Source: Bryobacterales bacterium (GTDB lineage: Bacteria; Acidobacteriota; Terriglobia; Bryobacterales; UBA6623). From it: DNA of 41,348 nt. Under the pieces are notes generated by a model that saw only the letters and a program-made list of their open reading frames with translations, did no database searches and had not been told where the DNA came from. The first letter of the stretch is position 1, and every line of letters begins with the position of its first letter. The stretch spans positions 1 to 41,348 of the forward strand of contig JAPPMC010000269.1 of assembly GCA_028819235.1 (NCBI GenBank), in the 5' to 3' direction. The position numbers were made by a program, and so were the translations under genes. Below, in pieces: positions 25,349 through 34,612 of the stretch.

Positions 25349-28300
25349 TCAGAAGAACAGCTTCAGCGCCATCTGTACTTGACGCTGCGTACGCTGGAGT
25401 GTCGGCTCGCTGCCAGCTCGAGTGATTCTCCCCATCGCAGCCGCCCCTACCCGGAGACCTGCTCCTCTAGGGTTATTGAATTGAGGAGTGTTGAAGGCGT
25501 TGAAGAACTCCGTCCGGAATTGGAGCCGAACTCTCTCGGTCATTTGGAAGTTCTTGAACAGCGACAGGTCGATTTGCTTCGTTCCCGGCCCGACGAGGAT
25601 ATTCCTCCCAGCTGTCCCGTACAACCGGAATCCGGGGTTCGCGAACGCCTCGGTGTCGAACCACTGCGTCACTTGTCGCTGGCCAGGTGGCAAGTTGCCG
25701 TCCCTCAGCCGATCCGGGCGCACGCCCCCGACCCCGTTGTTCAGTGTGTTGCTTCCCGAAACCACTGAGAACGGAATCCCGCCGTAAAGACTCACGCCAC
25801 CGTTGACCTGCCAGCCCCCAATCACGTGGCTAATGGCCGGATTGACGTTTGTCCCCACGGTCTTTCCGCGACCGAACGGCAATTCCCAGCCCCATGTCGC
25901 ACGTACGTTGTGGCGGATATCGAAACCGCAGTTGCCCTTCGCCAACGATAAGTTGGATATCGGAATTCCGCCGATGGACCGATCATCGATGCAGTGGCTG
26001 TACGTGTACGCGATTTGGTAGTGTCCGCCGGAGAATCTCCGGACGAGCGTGGACTGCAACGAATGGTAGCTGTAGTGCGCTCGGCTTTGGTACATCTGGA
26101 CATTCGCGTGTTGCGGCCAGCGTCGGCGGCTGGACACAGGTCCCTCACCCGGCACAGGCTGGTTGAGGTCTACTGCCTGCCTTAATCCCGTCCCTTTTGA
26201 ACCAACATACGAAACCGTCAGTTGCTGGCGCCGTGGAAGTTGCTGCTGAACCGAGAGGTTCCACTGCTGGATGTAGGGAACCGTGAAATCGTCGGCAATC
26301 CCTCTTCTGCTTTGGTTTGCGGCATTTGGATCGCTGGTCCTCAGCGGTCCGTCGGCCAAAGTGCGTGCCGCCCCAAAACGATTTTGGTTGTTCACAACCG
26401 CCGTGTTGACGAAGAACGGAGGATTTGAAGCCAGAGTCCCTCCGAGTGCGATAGGAATCAGGGAGTAGTATACCCCGTAAGCAGATCGGATGACCGTTGA
26501 ATTGGTCGCTCGGAATGCCAGGCCGATACGTGGTGCAAAGTTGTTTACGTCCGTCGCGACGCCACTTCCGCTCTCGATAGGAGCCGGGCTGCCGGTGGCG
26601 ACGTCGAATTGCAGCATGCGTCCGTGGACTTCCGATTGCGGGTAGTCGTCAGCAATTTCGTAGCGTAGGCCGAGATTGAGTGTGAATCTCGACGTGACCT
26701 TCCAGTCATCCTGAACGTACATTCCCCAGTCCGTCCGTCGCAAACCTCGGGTCCCCACGATACCGTTCAGGTCGATGCGGCGTGGCACACCGAGCAAGAG
26801 CTCGGACGGACCCGTACCCGTATTGCGCCTTTGAGCCGGATTGTTGGTGAATGTTGGGGCGAATTGGAAGCGGCCACGTGGCCTTTGGGCCTGAAAGACA
26901 TTCGTTTGCCTCCGGACGGCCTCGAAGCCGAGCTTGATCGAGTGGTTCCCCCGATTGGTGTCCAAGTTATCGCTTATCTGGAAGTTGTTCGACACAATCA
27001 CAGCTGGCCTGAACTGAAAATCTCCTAACCGGGCCATCCCGGTCACGTCCATTTGCGAAAGGCCGGTTGAGAACTGGTCAACATTCACGTTCGGTATCCC
27101 GAGTTCTTCGGCAAGGTTGCGTCCGCCGTTCAGGCTGCTGCTGACTAGGGGTTGCCGGGAGTAGCCAACTCGGGCCTGATTGATCGTCCGAGACGAGAGT
27201 ACCTTGGTGTGACTGATGACCGCTTGCCAAAACGGCACAGCGATTCCAATGAATGGGGTGGCTTCTGATGTGAGAGTCTGTCGGCTGGAGTCAACGAATT
27301 CCCAGTGTGCCTTGGTGAAACGGAAGAACATTCGGGACCCGTCTTGGAAGTCGTGGTCCACCTTGGCAGTTCCCTGATCACCGTTGGTGGGTTGTGACGA
27401 GGTGGTGGAGAAGTTGGCCGCCAGCCCACTGGCGTTGGGATCCGGGTAGAGATCGATCACCCCTTTCCCTTGCGGGCTGAAACGGCTGACAGGTATCACA
27501 TTGCCCACGAAGGGGTCACGGATAGCGGCTCCTCCTTCCGGATTGGCCCGGTGCGTCAGGGGATCAAAGATCGTAACCGGCGTCCTGTTGGAAAGGAGTT
27601 CGCCGAAGTCGCCACCCTTCATACTAGGGGTCGGCACTGTTGACAAGTGGGTGATGCCTTGCCGGCTCCGCTGCCCTTCGTACGAGAGGAAGAAGAACGT
27701 CTTGGCCTCCTTGCCGCCGACCGGCCCGCCGAAGGTGCCGCCATAGAAGTTGCGCTTGAGAGGAGCCTTGTCGCCACGGGCGAAGTAATTTCGGGCATCA
27801 AGCTTGTCGTTACGCAGGAAGTGGAAGAGGACGCCATGGAATTCGTTGGTCCCTGACTTGTACCCAACGTTGATCGTGGCACCTGAGCGACCGAAGCGGG
27901 CATCAGGAACTGACGTTTCGACTCGGTAGTGGTCGATGGCCTCGACTTCGATGAAGTTCATGATTCCCTGGCCTTGGTGGTTGCTGTTGTTCTGAATGCC
28001 ATCAATCGAGAAGTTGTTGTCTCCAAAGTCGTTTCCATTCACGCTGCTTGTTGTGTTGCCGCGAGACTGCGAGAGTGCCAATCCGCCGGCCTGCGACTGC
28101 CCTGGGACCACTCCCGCGCTAAACCGAAGCAACTCGGCGAAGTTGCGGCTGTTGACAGGAAGTTCCTTCACTTCCCGCTCGGTGCGAAGCGTGCTCAGGG
28201 TGGTGTTCTCCGTTTGGAGGACTTCGCCGACAGCTTCGACAGTGACAGTCTCGGCAACCGCGCCGACCTGGAGTGTGAAATCGACCGCAAGTCTCTCCGA

Positions 28301-28597
28301 TAGATGCAGGGGCACCTCCTTCGCAACCGTGGCGAAGCCTTCCTGCTGCACGGTCAGCCGATACGCGCCGGGGGGCAGAGGAGGACTTACGTATAGGCCG
28401 GCGGCGTTCGTTTCGAGGCGTACCTCATAGTTAGTACCGGTGTTGCGGACCACCACCCTCGTGCCAGGGATTACGGCTCCCGAGTCGTCATACACATAGC
28501 CTGTCAAGACCCCGGTGTCGACTTGGCCGGCCAGCGAGCCCAGACCCGCAAAAAGCACGCTATTCGCAACTACCCAACGTCTAAGAGAATTGTTCAT
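25349..28597 (-). CDS. TonB-dependent receptor, Oar-like, with carboxypeptidase-regulatory domain
   Basis: A 1082-residue outer-membrane receptor. A signal peptide (VANSVLFAGLGSLAGQ) is followed by a CarboxypepD_reg-like beta-sandwich (GVLTGYVYDDSGAVIPGTRV, LPPGAYRLTVQQEGF). A plug-like domain (VKELPVNSRNFAELL, NFSIDGIQNNS) and a long beta barrel rich in aromatic and Asn residues follow. The chain ends in ALKLFF, the terminal aromatic needed for barrel insertion. This architecture is greatly expanded in Acidobacteriota, where members are thought to import oligosaccharides or other nutrients with energy from TonB. ATG 28597 has AAGGAAGG about 11 bases upstream and a good promoter at 28645-28673. 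The energy-coupling TonB protein is encoded at the right end of the window. Confidence 0.93.
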   Translation of the reverse strand: MNNSLRRWVVANSVLFAGLGSLAGQVDTGVLTGYVYDDSGAVIPGTRVVVRNTGTNYEVRLETNAAGLYVSPPLPPGAYRLTVQQEGFATVAKEVPLHLSERLAVDFTLQVGAVAETVTVEAVGEVLQTENTTLSTLRTEREVKELPVNSRNFAELLRFSAGVVPGQSQAGGLALSQSRGNTTSSVNGNDFGDNNFSIDGIQNNSNHQGQGIMNFIEVEAIDHYRVETSVPDARFGRSGATINVGYKSGTNEFHGVLFHFLRNDKLDARNYFARGDKAPLKRNFYGGTFGGPVGGKEAKTFFFLSYEGQRSRQGITHLSTVPTPSMKGGDFGELLSNRTPVTIFDPLTHRANPEGGAAIRDPFVGNVIPVSRFSPQGKGVIDLYPDPNASGLAANFSTTSSQPTNGDQGTAKVDHDFQDGSRMFFRFTKAHWEFVDSSRQTLTSEATPFIGIAVPFWQAVISHTKVLSSRTINQARVGYSRQPLVSSSLNGGRNLAEELGIPNVNVDQFSTGLSQMDVTGMARLGDFQFRPAVIVSNNFQISDNLDTNRGNHSIKLGFEAVRRQTNVFQAQRPRGRFQFAPTFTNNPAQRRNTGTGPSELLLGVPRRIDLNGIVGTRGLRRTDWGMYVQDDWKVTSRFTLNLGLRYEIADDYPQSEVHGRMLQFDVATGSPAPIESGSGVATDVNNFAPRIGLAFRATNSTVIRSAYGVYYSLIPIALGGTLASNPPFFVNTAVVNNQNRFGAARTLADGPLRTSDPNAANQSRRGIADDFTVPYIQQWNLSVQQQLPRRQQLTVSYVGSKGTGLRQAVDLNQPVPGEGPVSSRRRWPQHANVQMYQSRAHYSYHSLQSTLVRRFSGGHYQIAYTYSHCIDDRSIGGIPISNLSLAKGNCGFDIRHNVRATWGWELPFGRGKTVGTNVNPAISHVIGGWQVNGGVSLYGGIPFSVVSGSNTLNNGVGGVRPDRLRDGNLPPGQRQVTQWFDTEAFANPGFRLYGTAGRNILVGPGTKQIDLSLFKNFQMTERVRLQFRTEFFNAFNTPQFNNPRGAGLRVGAAAMGRITRAGSEPTLQRTQRQVQMALKLFF

Positions 28598-28644
28598 AAG
28601 TGCATCCTTCCTTGCAACCTGTGGAATTCAAATGCCACGGCGTG

Positions 28645-28673
28645 AGTATACTCCTCTTGCGTGAGCCTCGCAA
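28645..28673 (-). promoter_or_regulatory. Predicted sigma70-type promoter of the TonB-dependent receptor
   Basis: On the minus strand, TTGCGA (28673-28668) is followed by a 17-base spacer and TATACT (28650-28645). This is four of six and five of six matches to the consensus with ideal spacing, about 48 bases before the receptor start. Confidence 0.55.
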
Positions 28674-28899
28674 CTACCGCGTTAGGATTCGGTGCACGAG
28701 ATTAGAACTTGACGTGGCTGTCAGGCAGCAGGTGTGGGGCATGGAGTCGGTCGGCCGATGCGCCGCTATGGTCGGAAAGACCGCCCAACTTGCGACCCAA
28801 GAGAGTCGGCTGCCCATCGGCTCTCGCTCGGTCATCTGCCAATGGCTCCGGAATTCCCACCGGCTAGTTCGTGCCAGGAATCGCGGCTAAAGGCTGGCC

Positions 28900-29170
28900 G
28901 CCGTGCTATGCCCGAAACAGGGCTCTCAGCGTCGCCCGATGTCGCGCTAGGCCGCTAATGGCCTGTTCGCACCCCACGGTGAAGTCTCCTGTTGCACTGT
29001 GCCAGAGGTAGTGGACAGATCGGCCAGTCGTCAGGACGCCTCCACCGGCTTCCTGAATCGGAGCTATTCTCCGACAAGTCTCCTCGCCGCTCCGCCACGA
29101 TGGGTCTCGTCCGGCAAGGCATGCGGATCGCCTAGCCGGGAGCCTTCCAGCAGTGGAGTAGTCCGACTAC
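28900..29170 (-). pseudogene. Decayed second copy of the tail of the putative nuclease (31849-32397)
   Basis: On the minus strand, GSRTTPLLEGSRLGDPHALP, DETHRG and RRLVGE match the C-terminal residues of the protein encoded at 31849-32397 (GSRIAPLLDKLRLGDPQALP, DETHRG, RRLVGK). The DNA match continues past the stop into the flank (GTGGACAGATCGGCC, AGCGTCGCCCGAT). Only about 45 codons remain. It shows that an earlier copy of the ATPase/nuclease locus was present here. Confidence 0.75.
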
Positions 29171-29214
29171 CAAACGGCGGACAACCGGAAGGTGACGCAC
29201 TGCGTGTTCGGCCA

Positions 29215-29360
29215 TGCGCGAAGGCACTACTCCGGCACTGCAAGGAGCCGAACCGCCAAGAGTCGTCCCCGCTCACGCCTTAGCGGTTAGGGTGTCAGCG
29301 TAACGGCCCGCGGCGTCGACAGCCCGCACGAGGTAGCAGAGACCGCCCGAGTGGCCTCTT
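29215..29360 (-). pseudogene. Decayed copy of the 3' end of the aldo/keto reductase gene
   Basis: The sequence from GGCACTACTCCGGCA through CGCTCACGCCTTAGCGGTTA to GAGACCGCCCG and TGGCCTCTTG is nearly identical to 34565-34700. It covers the last about 25 codons of the aldo/keto reductase plus its downstream flank. The match breaks near 29355, where DUF1553-gene sequence begins. Together with the nuclease-tail fragment just before it, it looks like an internally deleted copy of the 31.8-34.7 kb interval. Confidence 0.8.
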
Positions 29361-29364
29361 GTAG

Positions 29365-31283
29365 CGGAGCGGGCCGCGTGGCGGGAAGTGGGCCGAGCGA
29401 TGCTCAGCCTTGACGAGTTCATGACCGGGGAGTGAGGAGTGGACATGCCTCTCCGCGTTGTCTGCGTTCGACCTTACTCATGGCCAGCTGTACTTCCATT
29501 CCTCTCGTCGCCGAAGACGCATCGCGGAATCTTCATTCCTGGGCCAACCGCTCCAAGGCCCGCGTTACGCATGTTGAGCTGGACCTGACGCCGGACTTCG
29601 GCCGGCGCAGCCTGAGCGGGACCTGCACGCTGACGGTCGCTGGCGAAGGGCCCGAATTGGTTCTCGATGCTCGGGGTCTCTCGATTGGGAGGGTTGAGGT
29701 TGACAATGGCGACGGGTCCGGACCGGCGGAATTCTCGCTTGGCGACTCCAATCCCATCCTCGGGTCACCCCTGAGAATCCGCCGAGGCACTGTCGACACG
29801 GTTCGGATCCACTACTCGACGTCTCCCAGCGCCAGCGGCCTACAATGGCTCGAGCCGCGCCACACTGCCGGCCGCGAGCAGCCTTTCCTGTACACGCAGT
29901 GGTAGGCGATCCACGCCCGCAGCTGGATTCCGCTCTAGGAAAACCCGGTCGTGCGAGTGACCTACCGGCGCGCGCGTCCGCGTGCCCCCGGGGCTCAGAG
30001 CGGTCATGAGCGCTGAGACGACCTCGGTGGACGCGTCGTCCGGAACCCACCGGTTTCGGATGCCATTGGCGGTTCCCTCATACCTGATCGCATTGGCGGC
30101 AGGGGACATTGCGTTTGGGCCTACGGGAGACCGGGCGGGAGTGTACGCGGAGCCCAGCGCCGTGCGGGCCGCGGCCAAAGAGTCTGAGGACACCGAAGCG
30201 ATGATGCGCAAGGAACTCTACGGACCCCACCGCTGGGGTCGCTACGACATTCTTGTGCTGCCCCCGGCCTTCCCGTTCGGGGGGATGGAGAATCCCCGCC
30301 TCACGTTTGTCTCGCCAACTGTGATCGCGGGGGACAAGAGCCTAGTCAGCCTGATCGCTCACGAGTTGGCGCACTCGTGGTCCGGGAATCTCGCTACCAA
30401 TGCGACATGGCGGGTTCTGGCTCAACGAGGGTTTCACCATGTACATCGCGGAGCGCATCCAAGAGGCTGTGTATGGGCCGGAGCGGGCAGCCATGGAATC
30501 GTCCCTTGAGGTGGCAGGGCTCAATGACTAGATGGACGAACTGGCGGAGCGCGACCAGATCCTACATGTGGACCTTGCCGGTCGGGACCCCGACGATGGC
30601 TTCACGGGCGTCCCCTACATCAAGGGCGCGATGTTTCTCCAGACCATCCAGGACACGGTTGGTCGCGATGTGTTCGACCCATTCCTGCGAGCGTACTTTG
30701 AGGAGTTCGCATTCCGTAGCGTCACCACCACCCAGTTCGCGGAGTACTTGGAGCGCAACCTCTTGGCCAGCCGCCCGGATGTTGCGGGCGAAACGTCCCT
30801 GAAGGAATGGCTGGAGCGCCTCGGCCTGCCCGCGGATCGGCATGAGCCGGTGTCGGACGCCCTTGAGGCAGTCGCCAAGGTGGCCGGCCAGTGGGTGGAC
30901 CGGCGATGGCGGTCCGGGAGATCGACACATCCAATTGGACGACACAGCACTGGTTGCGCTTCCTGCGCGCACTTCCGGTGGATCTGGGCGCGGATCGGCT
31001 GGTGGAGCTCGACGACGTGTTCGGCCTAACCAGCGCAGGAAACGCCGAGATCTTTTGCGAGTGGCTCGTCCTGTACGCCGTCAACGAGTACGCGGCGGCT
31101 AACGGCGCAGTGGAGGGCTTTCTGACCACCGTTGGCCGCCGGAAGTTCCTGCGCTCGCTCTACGAGCAGCTGGTCAAGACGGAGGATGGAACGGTCCGCG
31201 CGAAAGCCAATTACCGCAAGGCGCGTCCCGCGTACCATCCGATGGCCGTGCAGACAATTGACCGGATCGTTGCTGGGACGTAG
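29365..31283 (+). pseudogene. Duplicated M1 aminopeptidase gene, inactivated
   Basis: Starts with the last about 20 codons of the DUF1553 gene, then follows the intact M1 gene (22417-24279) throughout. Damage against that copy: a 1-base loss in the leader (about 29468); TAG in place of CAG at 29903; a second TAG in place of CAG at about 29937; a frame change near 29965; an in-frame 6-base deletion near 30210; a 2-base deletion between TWR and LNEGF at 30412 that separates HELAHSWSGN from the zinc Glu; TAG in place of GAG at 30529; and a 1-base loss near 30903. Long stretches between the lesions are still very similar, so inactivation is fairly recent. Confidence 0.92.
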
Positions 31284-31429
31284 TTTTGTCGCCTTGATTG
31301 TTGGTTGCGGGCCGGTTGGACCTTGGGTCTGCCCTAGGGCGCCTACTTCGATCTCGACTATCACACGATTCCCTACTATGACGAAGACCCCACCGCCAAG
31401 AAGCATCGCGGCGAGTGCTCTCCACGAGT

Positions 31430-31640
31430 TGCTCTAGCGGCTCCGCGGGGACGGCACGGTCGACGACAACCAAGTCCATGTCCATCGCGCTCCTAGCTGC
31501 CGTGGTAGTCGACCACTGCCACACCATAGGCGTTGCCGTCCAAGAAGCAGACGACGTGCAGGGCTCCGGAGATGGGGACGGCAAAGAAGCCTTCTCGTTC
31601 TCCGGCGAACAAGGTGCGGCAGCTGGCCAGCGCGCCTAAT
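31430..31640 (-). pseudogene. Remnant of a second higBA pair
   Basis: On the minus strand, a toxin tail reads EREGFFAVPISGALHVVCFL and DGNAYGVAVVDYHGS followed by TAG. Next comes the antitoxin start MDMDLVVVDRAVPAEPLEQL, which breaks off shortly after. The bulk of higA and the 5' part of higB are missing. This is the right end of the duplicated segment; it lacks the 8-bp repeat of the other copy. Confidence 0.8.
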
Positions 31641-31848
31641 TAGGTCATCAGCGAAGCACTCCCAGGATCGTAACGCCGGATAGTGCGCGTCGAGAATCGC
31701 AATTATAGACGTGCCTTCGTGCTAGGCTCGAAGCTCGGCTCCCTAGCGTCGCCCGATTTCAAGCTGGGCAGCTCCTAATCTCTTCTCAAGCAACACTCGA
31801 ATTCCCAGTTTCCTCGCGCGAAAGATACGTGGACAGATCGGCCGGTCG

Positions 31849-32397
31849 TTAGGACAATTCCACCAACTTGCTGAATGCGAACGTCTTTCCGACTAGTCTT
31901 CTCACCGTTATCCCCCGATGAGTCTCGTCCGGCAAGGCCTGAGGATCCCCTAGCCGAAGCTTGTCCAGCAGTGGAGCGATCCGACTACCAATCAGAACGA
32001 ATTGAACTGAAACACTGGGAGCTGGTTGCTTGATGAGGCCGATAACACGGGTTAATTCCGTCAGGAACGAGAGATACGGCGATGCCCTACGGAGTTGCTC
32101 AAGTCCCTTCTCTTTTCCGCTGAGAGTCTTCTTGAGTTCCACAAATACGGCAACAACGGAACTGCTTGACTGACTCAAGACCAGATAGTCACACCTAGAC
32201 TGATGCTGATCCTTGATTCCGCTAAGACTTCCAAGTCTATCTAGGTTGATTACGATCACATTATTCCGAACAGCGACCACCCGGACAGTCATTACTCTCG
32301 GCTCTCGAAGCAAGAATTCCTGATTCTTGATCGGCACTATAACCTTCGATTTCAACACACTTCGAACTCGATCTACTAATGGTCTGTTGCTAATCAT
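31849..32397 (-). CDS. Putative PD-(D/E)XK-type nuclease partner of the AAA15 ATPase
   Basis: A 182-residue protein with no named family I can give. SRCDYLVLSQSSSSVVAVFV-ELKK places Asp70 and Glu87-x-Lys89 on successive strands, as in the PD-(D/E)XK nuclease core. It is followed by a helix with KGLEQLRRASPYL, the usual place of a catalytic-site helix. The C-terminal part is IGSRIAPLLDKLRLGD and RRLVGK. Nuclease activity is inferred from this pattern and from the pairing. The ATG at 32397 overlaps the ATPase stop by four bases, so both are made together. Composition is AT-richer than the flanks. A dead copy of its tail lies at 29.0 kb. Confidence 0.65.
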   Translation of the reverse strand: MISNRPLVDRVRSVLKSKVIVPIKNQEFLLREPRVMTVRVVAVRNNVIVINLDRLGSLSGIKDQHQSRCDYLVLSQSSSSVVAVFVELKKTLSGKEKGLEQLRRASPYLSFLTELTRVIGLIKQPAPSVSVQFVLIGSRIAPLLDKLRLGDPQALPDETHRGITVRRLVGKTFAFSKLVELS

Positions 32398-33845
32398 GCA
32401 ACATTTGTCGTCGCTCTTGATGCCAATTCAATCGTAGCTTTATTGATTTCATCAATCGTCGCATCAAAGACCGGCATATTGATACCAAAAGGGCCGATGT
32501 TGCACTCAGTCAGACCGCCGTTCTCCGCGACATATGCCCTGACTGACTCTGCTCTCAGCTCGTCTTCAGGGCGGTATTTCAGACGTTTCATCACGGTCGA
32601 TTTGCCCGGAAAACCCCGACTCAACATGATGAGATTGTTGAGTTCCTTTAGAATGTAGTCACTATGCGTTGTAATAACCACGCGCAACCCCGCCGTGACA
32701 AAGCGTGCCAATAGGCGTGCAAACTGCACTTGATTTGCTGTGTCGAGATGGCTTTCGGGCTCGTCAATGATTAGGAGTTGGCCCTGATCTCCAGAGTAGC
32801 GTAGGAAGAAGTACAGATCGACTAGTCCACGAGCGGAAGAAGAAGCAAGGTGGAGTGGGATGTTGAAATGACCCTTTTTTCTTGCTTTGGAAATAAACCT
32901 GATCTCGTCTGTAGCGTTGCTGTAGTAGCCAGACATCATTTCCTTGATATTGTCGAAGAGTTTCTGCTCTCCAAGTGGCGAAGTCTCGCGTGGTAAATCA
33001 GGAATGTCGCGCGTGAAGTCAATATTGTCTTTGATCGGCATCGCGTAGCGGCTCGTCGACCGATCCACAATCAAGAACGGTCGCGACTGCTTTTGACGAC
33101 CTTCACTAGCGTACTCCTGAAGAAGATTCACGATCTGGTTCTTGGTGAAGTCAAGCTCTCTGAAGAACAGAGATATGCCAAATCGTTCCGCAGTCAGTAC
33201 GAACGGTCGGGGAAAGAGATCCTGCATTATGAAGTAGCAATATAGCCCGGCGAAGTTCGTCAGATCTGGGGGATCCACTGGATGGTCGAACCCATTCATG
33301 GAGACGACAACAGCCTCGCCATCAAAGTCCACTCGGATCTTCCCTTGGAAGAAATTTATCTCAAGAGGTCGCGGACTGACGTTGGCAGATGCATCATCAA
33401 GCTCTATTCGAAGGCGCGCATTGCCAAATCGGCGCCGCTTCGGATTGAACACTCTTCGCAACAGGACAGAGGAATGCTCACCAATCTTGTCGGCGACGAT
33501 TTGGCGCCTCTTGAGAATCGTTGAGGTTGACGTTGGAACGGTGGCGCGACCAGTACGGCAAATGCCATCATGAATGGCCTCGCAATCACTCTTTGCGTCA
33601 GGGACTGCGGCAAGGAACTGATCGCCACTGAAGAGATCCTTCCACTGTTTCAGAAAGCCGTATAGGGAATACACGACATACGTCTTTCCTGTGTTGTTTC
33701 TACCAGCGATGACTGTCAGCTGTCCGAGGTTTAGTGAGGCTTCTCTCACCGGGCCGACGTTGGAAAACCGATAGGTAATCGGGCTGTGGCCGGAGGCGTG
33801 ATTGCGGACGCTGGCAAGGCCCGACGATTCTGTACGCGTTTCCAT
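32394..33845 (-). CDS. AAA15/OLD-like ABC-type ATPase
   Basis: A 483-residue ATPase of the SMC/ABC-like AAA15/AAA21 group. Walker A GRNNTGKTY is at 48-56, the signature SSSARG at 335-340, Walker B LLIIDEPESHLD at 357-368, and the switch His in ITTHSDYIL near 394. The N-terminal strand FSNVGPVREASLNLGQLTVI is typical of OLD-like proteins. In place of a TOPRIM domain it has a short 80-residue C-terminal tail, and the putative nuclease is encoded by the next, overlapping gene. Two-gene ATPase-effector pairs of this style are frequent antiphage or plasmid-conflict systems. ATG 33845 begins the operon. The AT-rich composition suggests horizontal origin. Confidence 0.85.
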   Translation of the reverse strand: METRTESSGLASVRNHASGHSPITYRFSNVGPVREASLNLGQLTVIAGRNNTGKTYVVYSLYGFLKQWKDLFSGDQFLAAVPDAKSDCEAIHDGICRTGRATVPTSTSTILKRRQIVADKIGEHSSVLLRRVFNPKRRRFGNARLRIELDDASANVSPRPLEINFFQGKIRVDFDGEAVVVSMNGFDHPVDPPDLTNFAGLYCYFIMQDLFPRPFVLTAERFGISLFFRELDFTKNQIVNLLQEYASEGRQKQSRPFLIVDRSTSRYAMPIKDNIDFTRDIPDLPRETSPLGEQKLFDNIKEMMSGYYSNATDEIRFISKARKKGHFNIPLHLASSSARGLVDLYFFLRYSGDQGQLLIIDEPESHLDTANQVQFARLLARFVTAGLRVVITTHSDYILKELNNLIMLSRGFPGKSTVMKRLKYRPEDELRAESVRAYVAENGGLTECNIGPFGINMPVFDATIDEINKATIELASRATTNVA

Positions 33846-34612
33846 GTGTGCCGCTCAGACGATGCCTAGGTGCTGGTGCTCTGGAGTGGCCCTTGACGAA
33901 TCCACCACTGGACAGCAAATGCCGACGGTGGCCTCGGTCGGAGGGGGTGGGTATTTGGTCTGGCAGCGACCCAGTTGCGAACTAGTGTAGTCCTCCACGG
34001 ACTCCTTAGTTCCGTAAACCCGGGACTTGCCGCATGAGGGGTGCCTAACGCTCTCTACCATCCAGCTTCGTTCCAGCGACGGCTTGCGCGTAGAGCGAGA
34101 ACGACGCCAGATCTGTTCGAGATGTGCGAGACCAGCCGTTCCCATCAGGAGCGGATGTCTTGCCCCAGACCAATCGGAGCCGCTGACGAACCGCCCCTCG
34201 ATGCAGGTCAATTGCGCTGGGTGAAGCGCTGCCGGTCGTCCTGCGCCTAACTGTGCTCGACGGGTATTTCGTCCTCGCTCAGAACTTGCGTTGGCGTCGG
34301 AAGGGTCAAGGTGAGCGCGGGGCTCAGCCGGGCCAGAAGCCCGTTGCATGCATCGCTCGTTGGCCAGGAACGGGGTCACCAAGTCCCTCCAGAACGCAAT
34401 AAATTAGCGACAGCCTCGACATCACCGGCACTAGGATGCAGACCGACGCCGCTTTTCTGAATTATAGGAGTCACAGTTCATACGGCGGGCGCCGCGTCCT
34501 CTCCCGGAACGGGACCCCGGGCAGCTAGAAGGCGACGAATTGCGTGTCCGGAAATCCTCGCAGGCACTACTCCGGCATCGCAAGGAGCCGAATCGCGAGG
34601 AGTGGTCCCCGC
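33846..34612. other. No gene seen; right part shared with the 29.2 kb repeat
   Basis: The only long frame (minus, 33855-34382) has unlikely composition and no recognisable motif. Bases from about 34540 to 34612 match the repeat copy at 29190-29280. No terminator was identified. Confidence 0.4.

Noticed and set aside
29365..31283. Several in-frame TAG codons in the second M1 copy could suggest amber recoding
   Set aside because: Intact genes here (methyltransferase, ATPase, oxidoreductase) end at TAG, and the copy also carries plain frameshifts and deletions, so it is ordinary decay.
33855..34382. 175-residue minus-strand frame upstream of the ATPase
   Set aside because: Unlikely composition, no motif, and it lies in a spacer that partly matches the decayed repeat.
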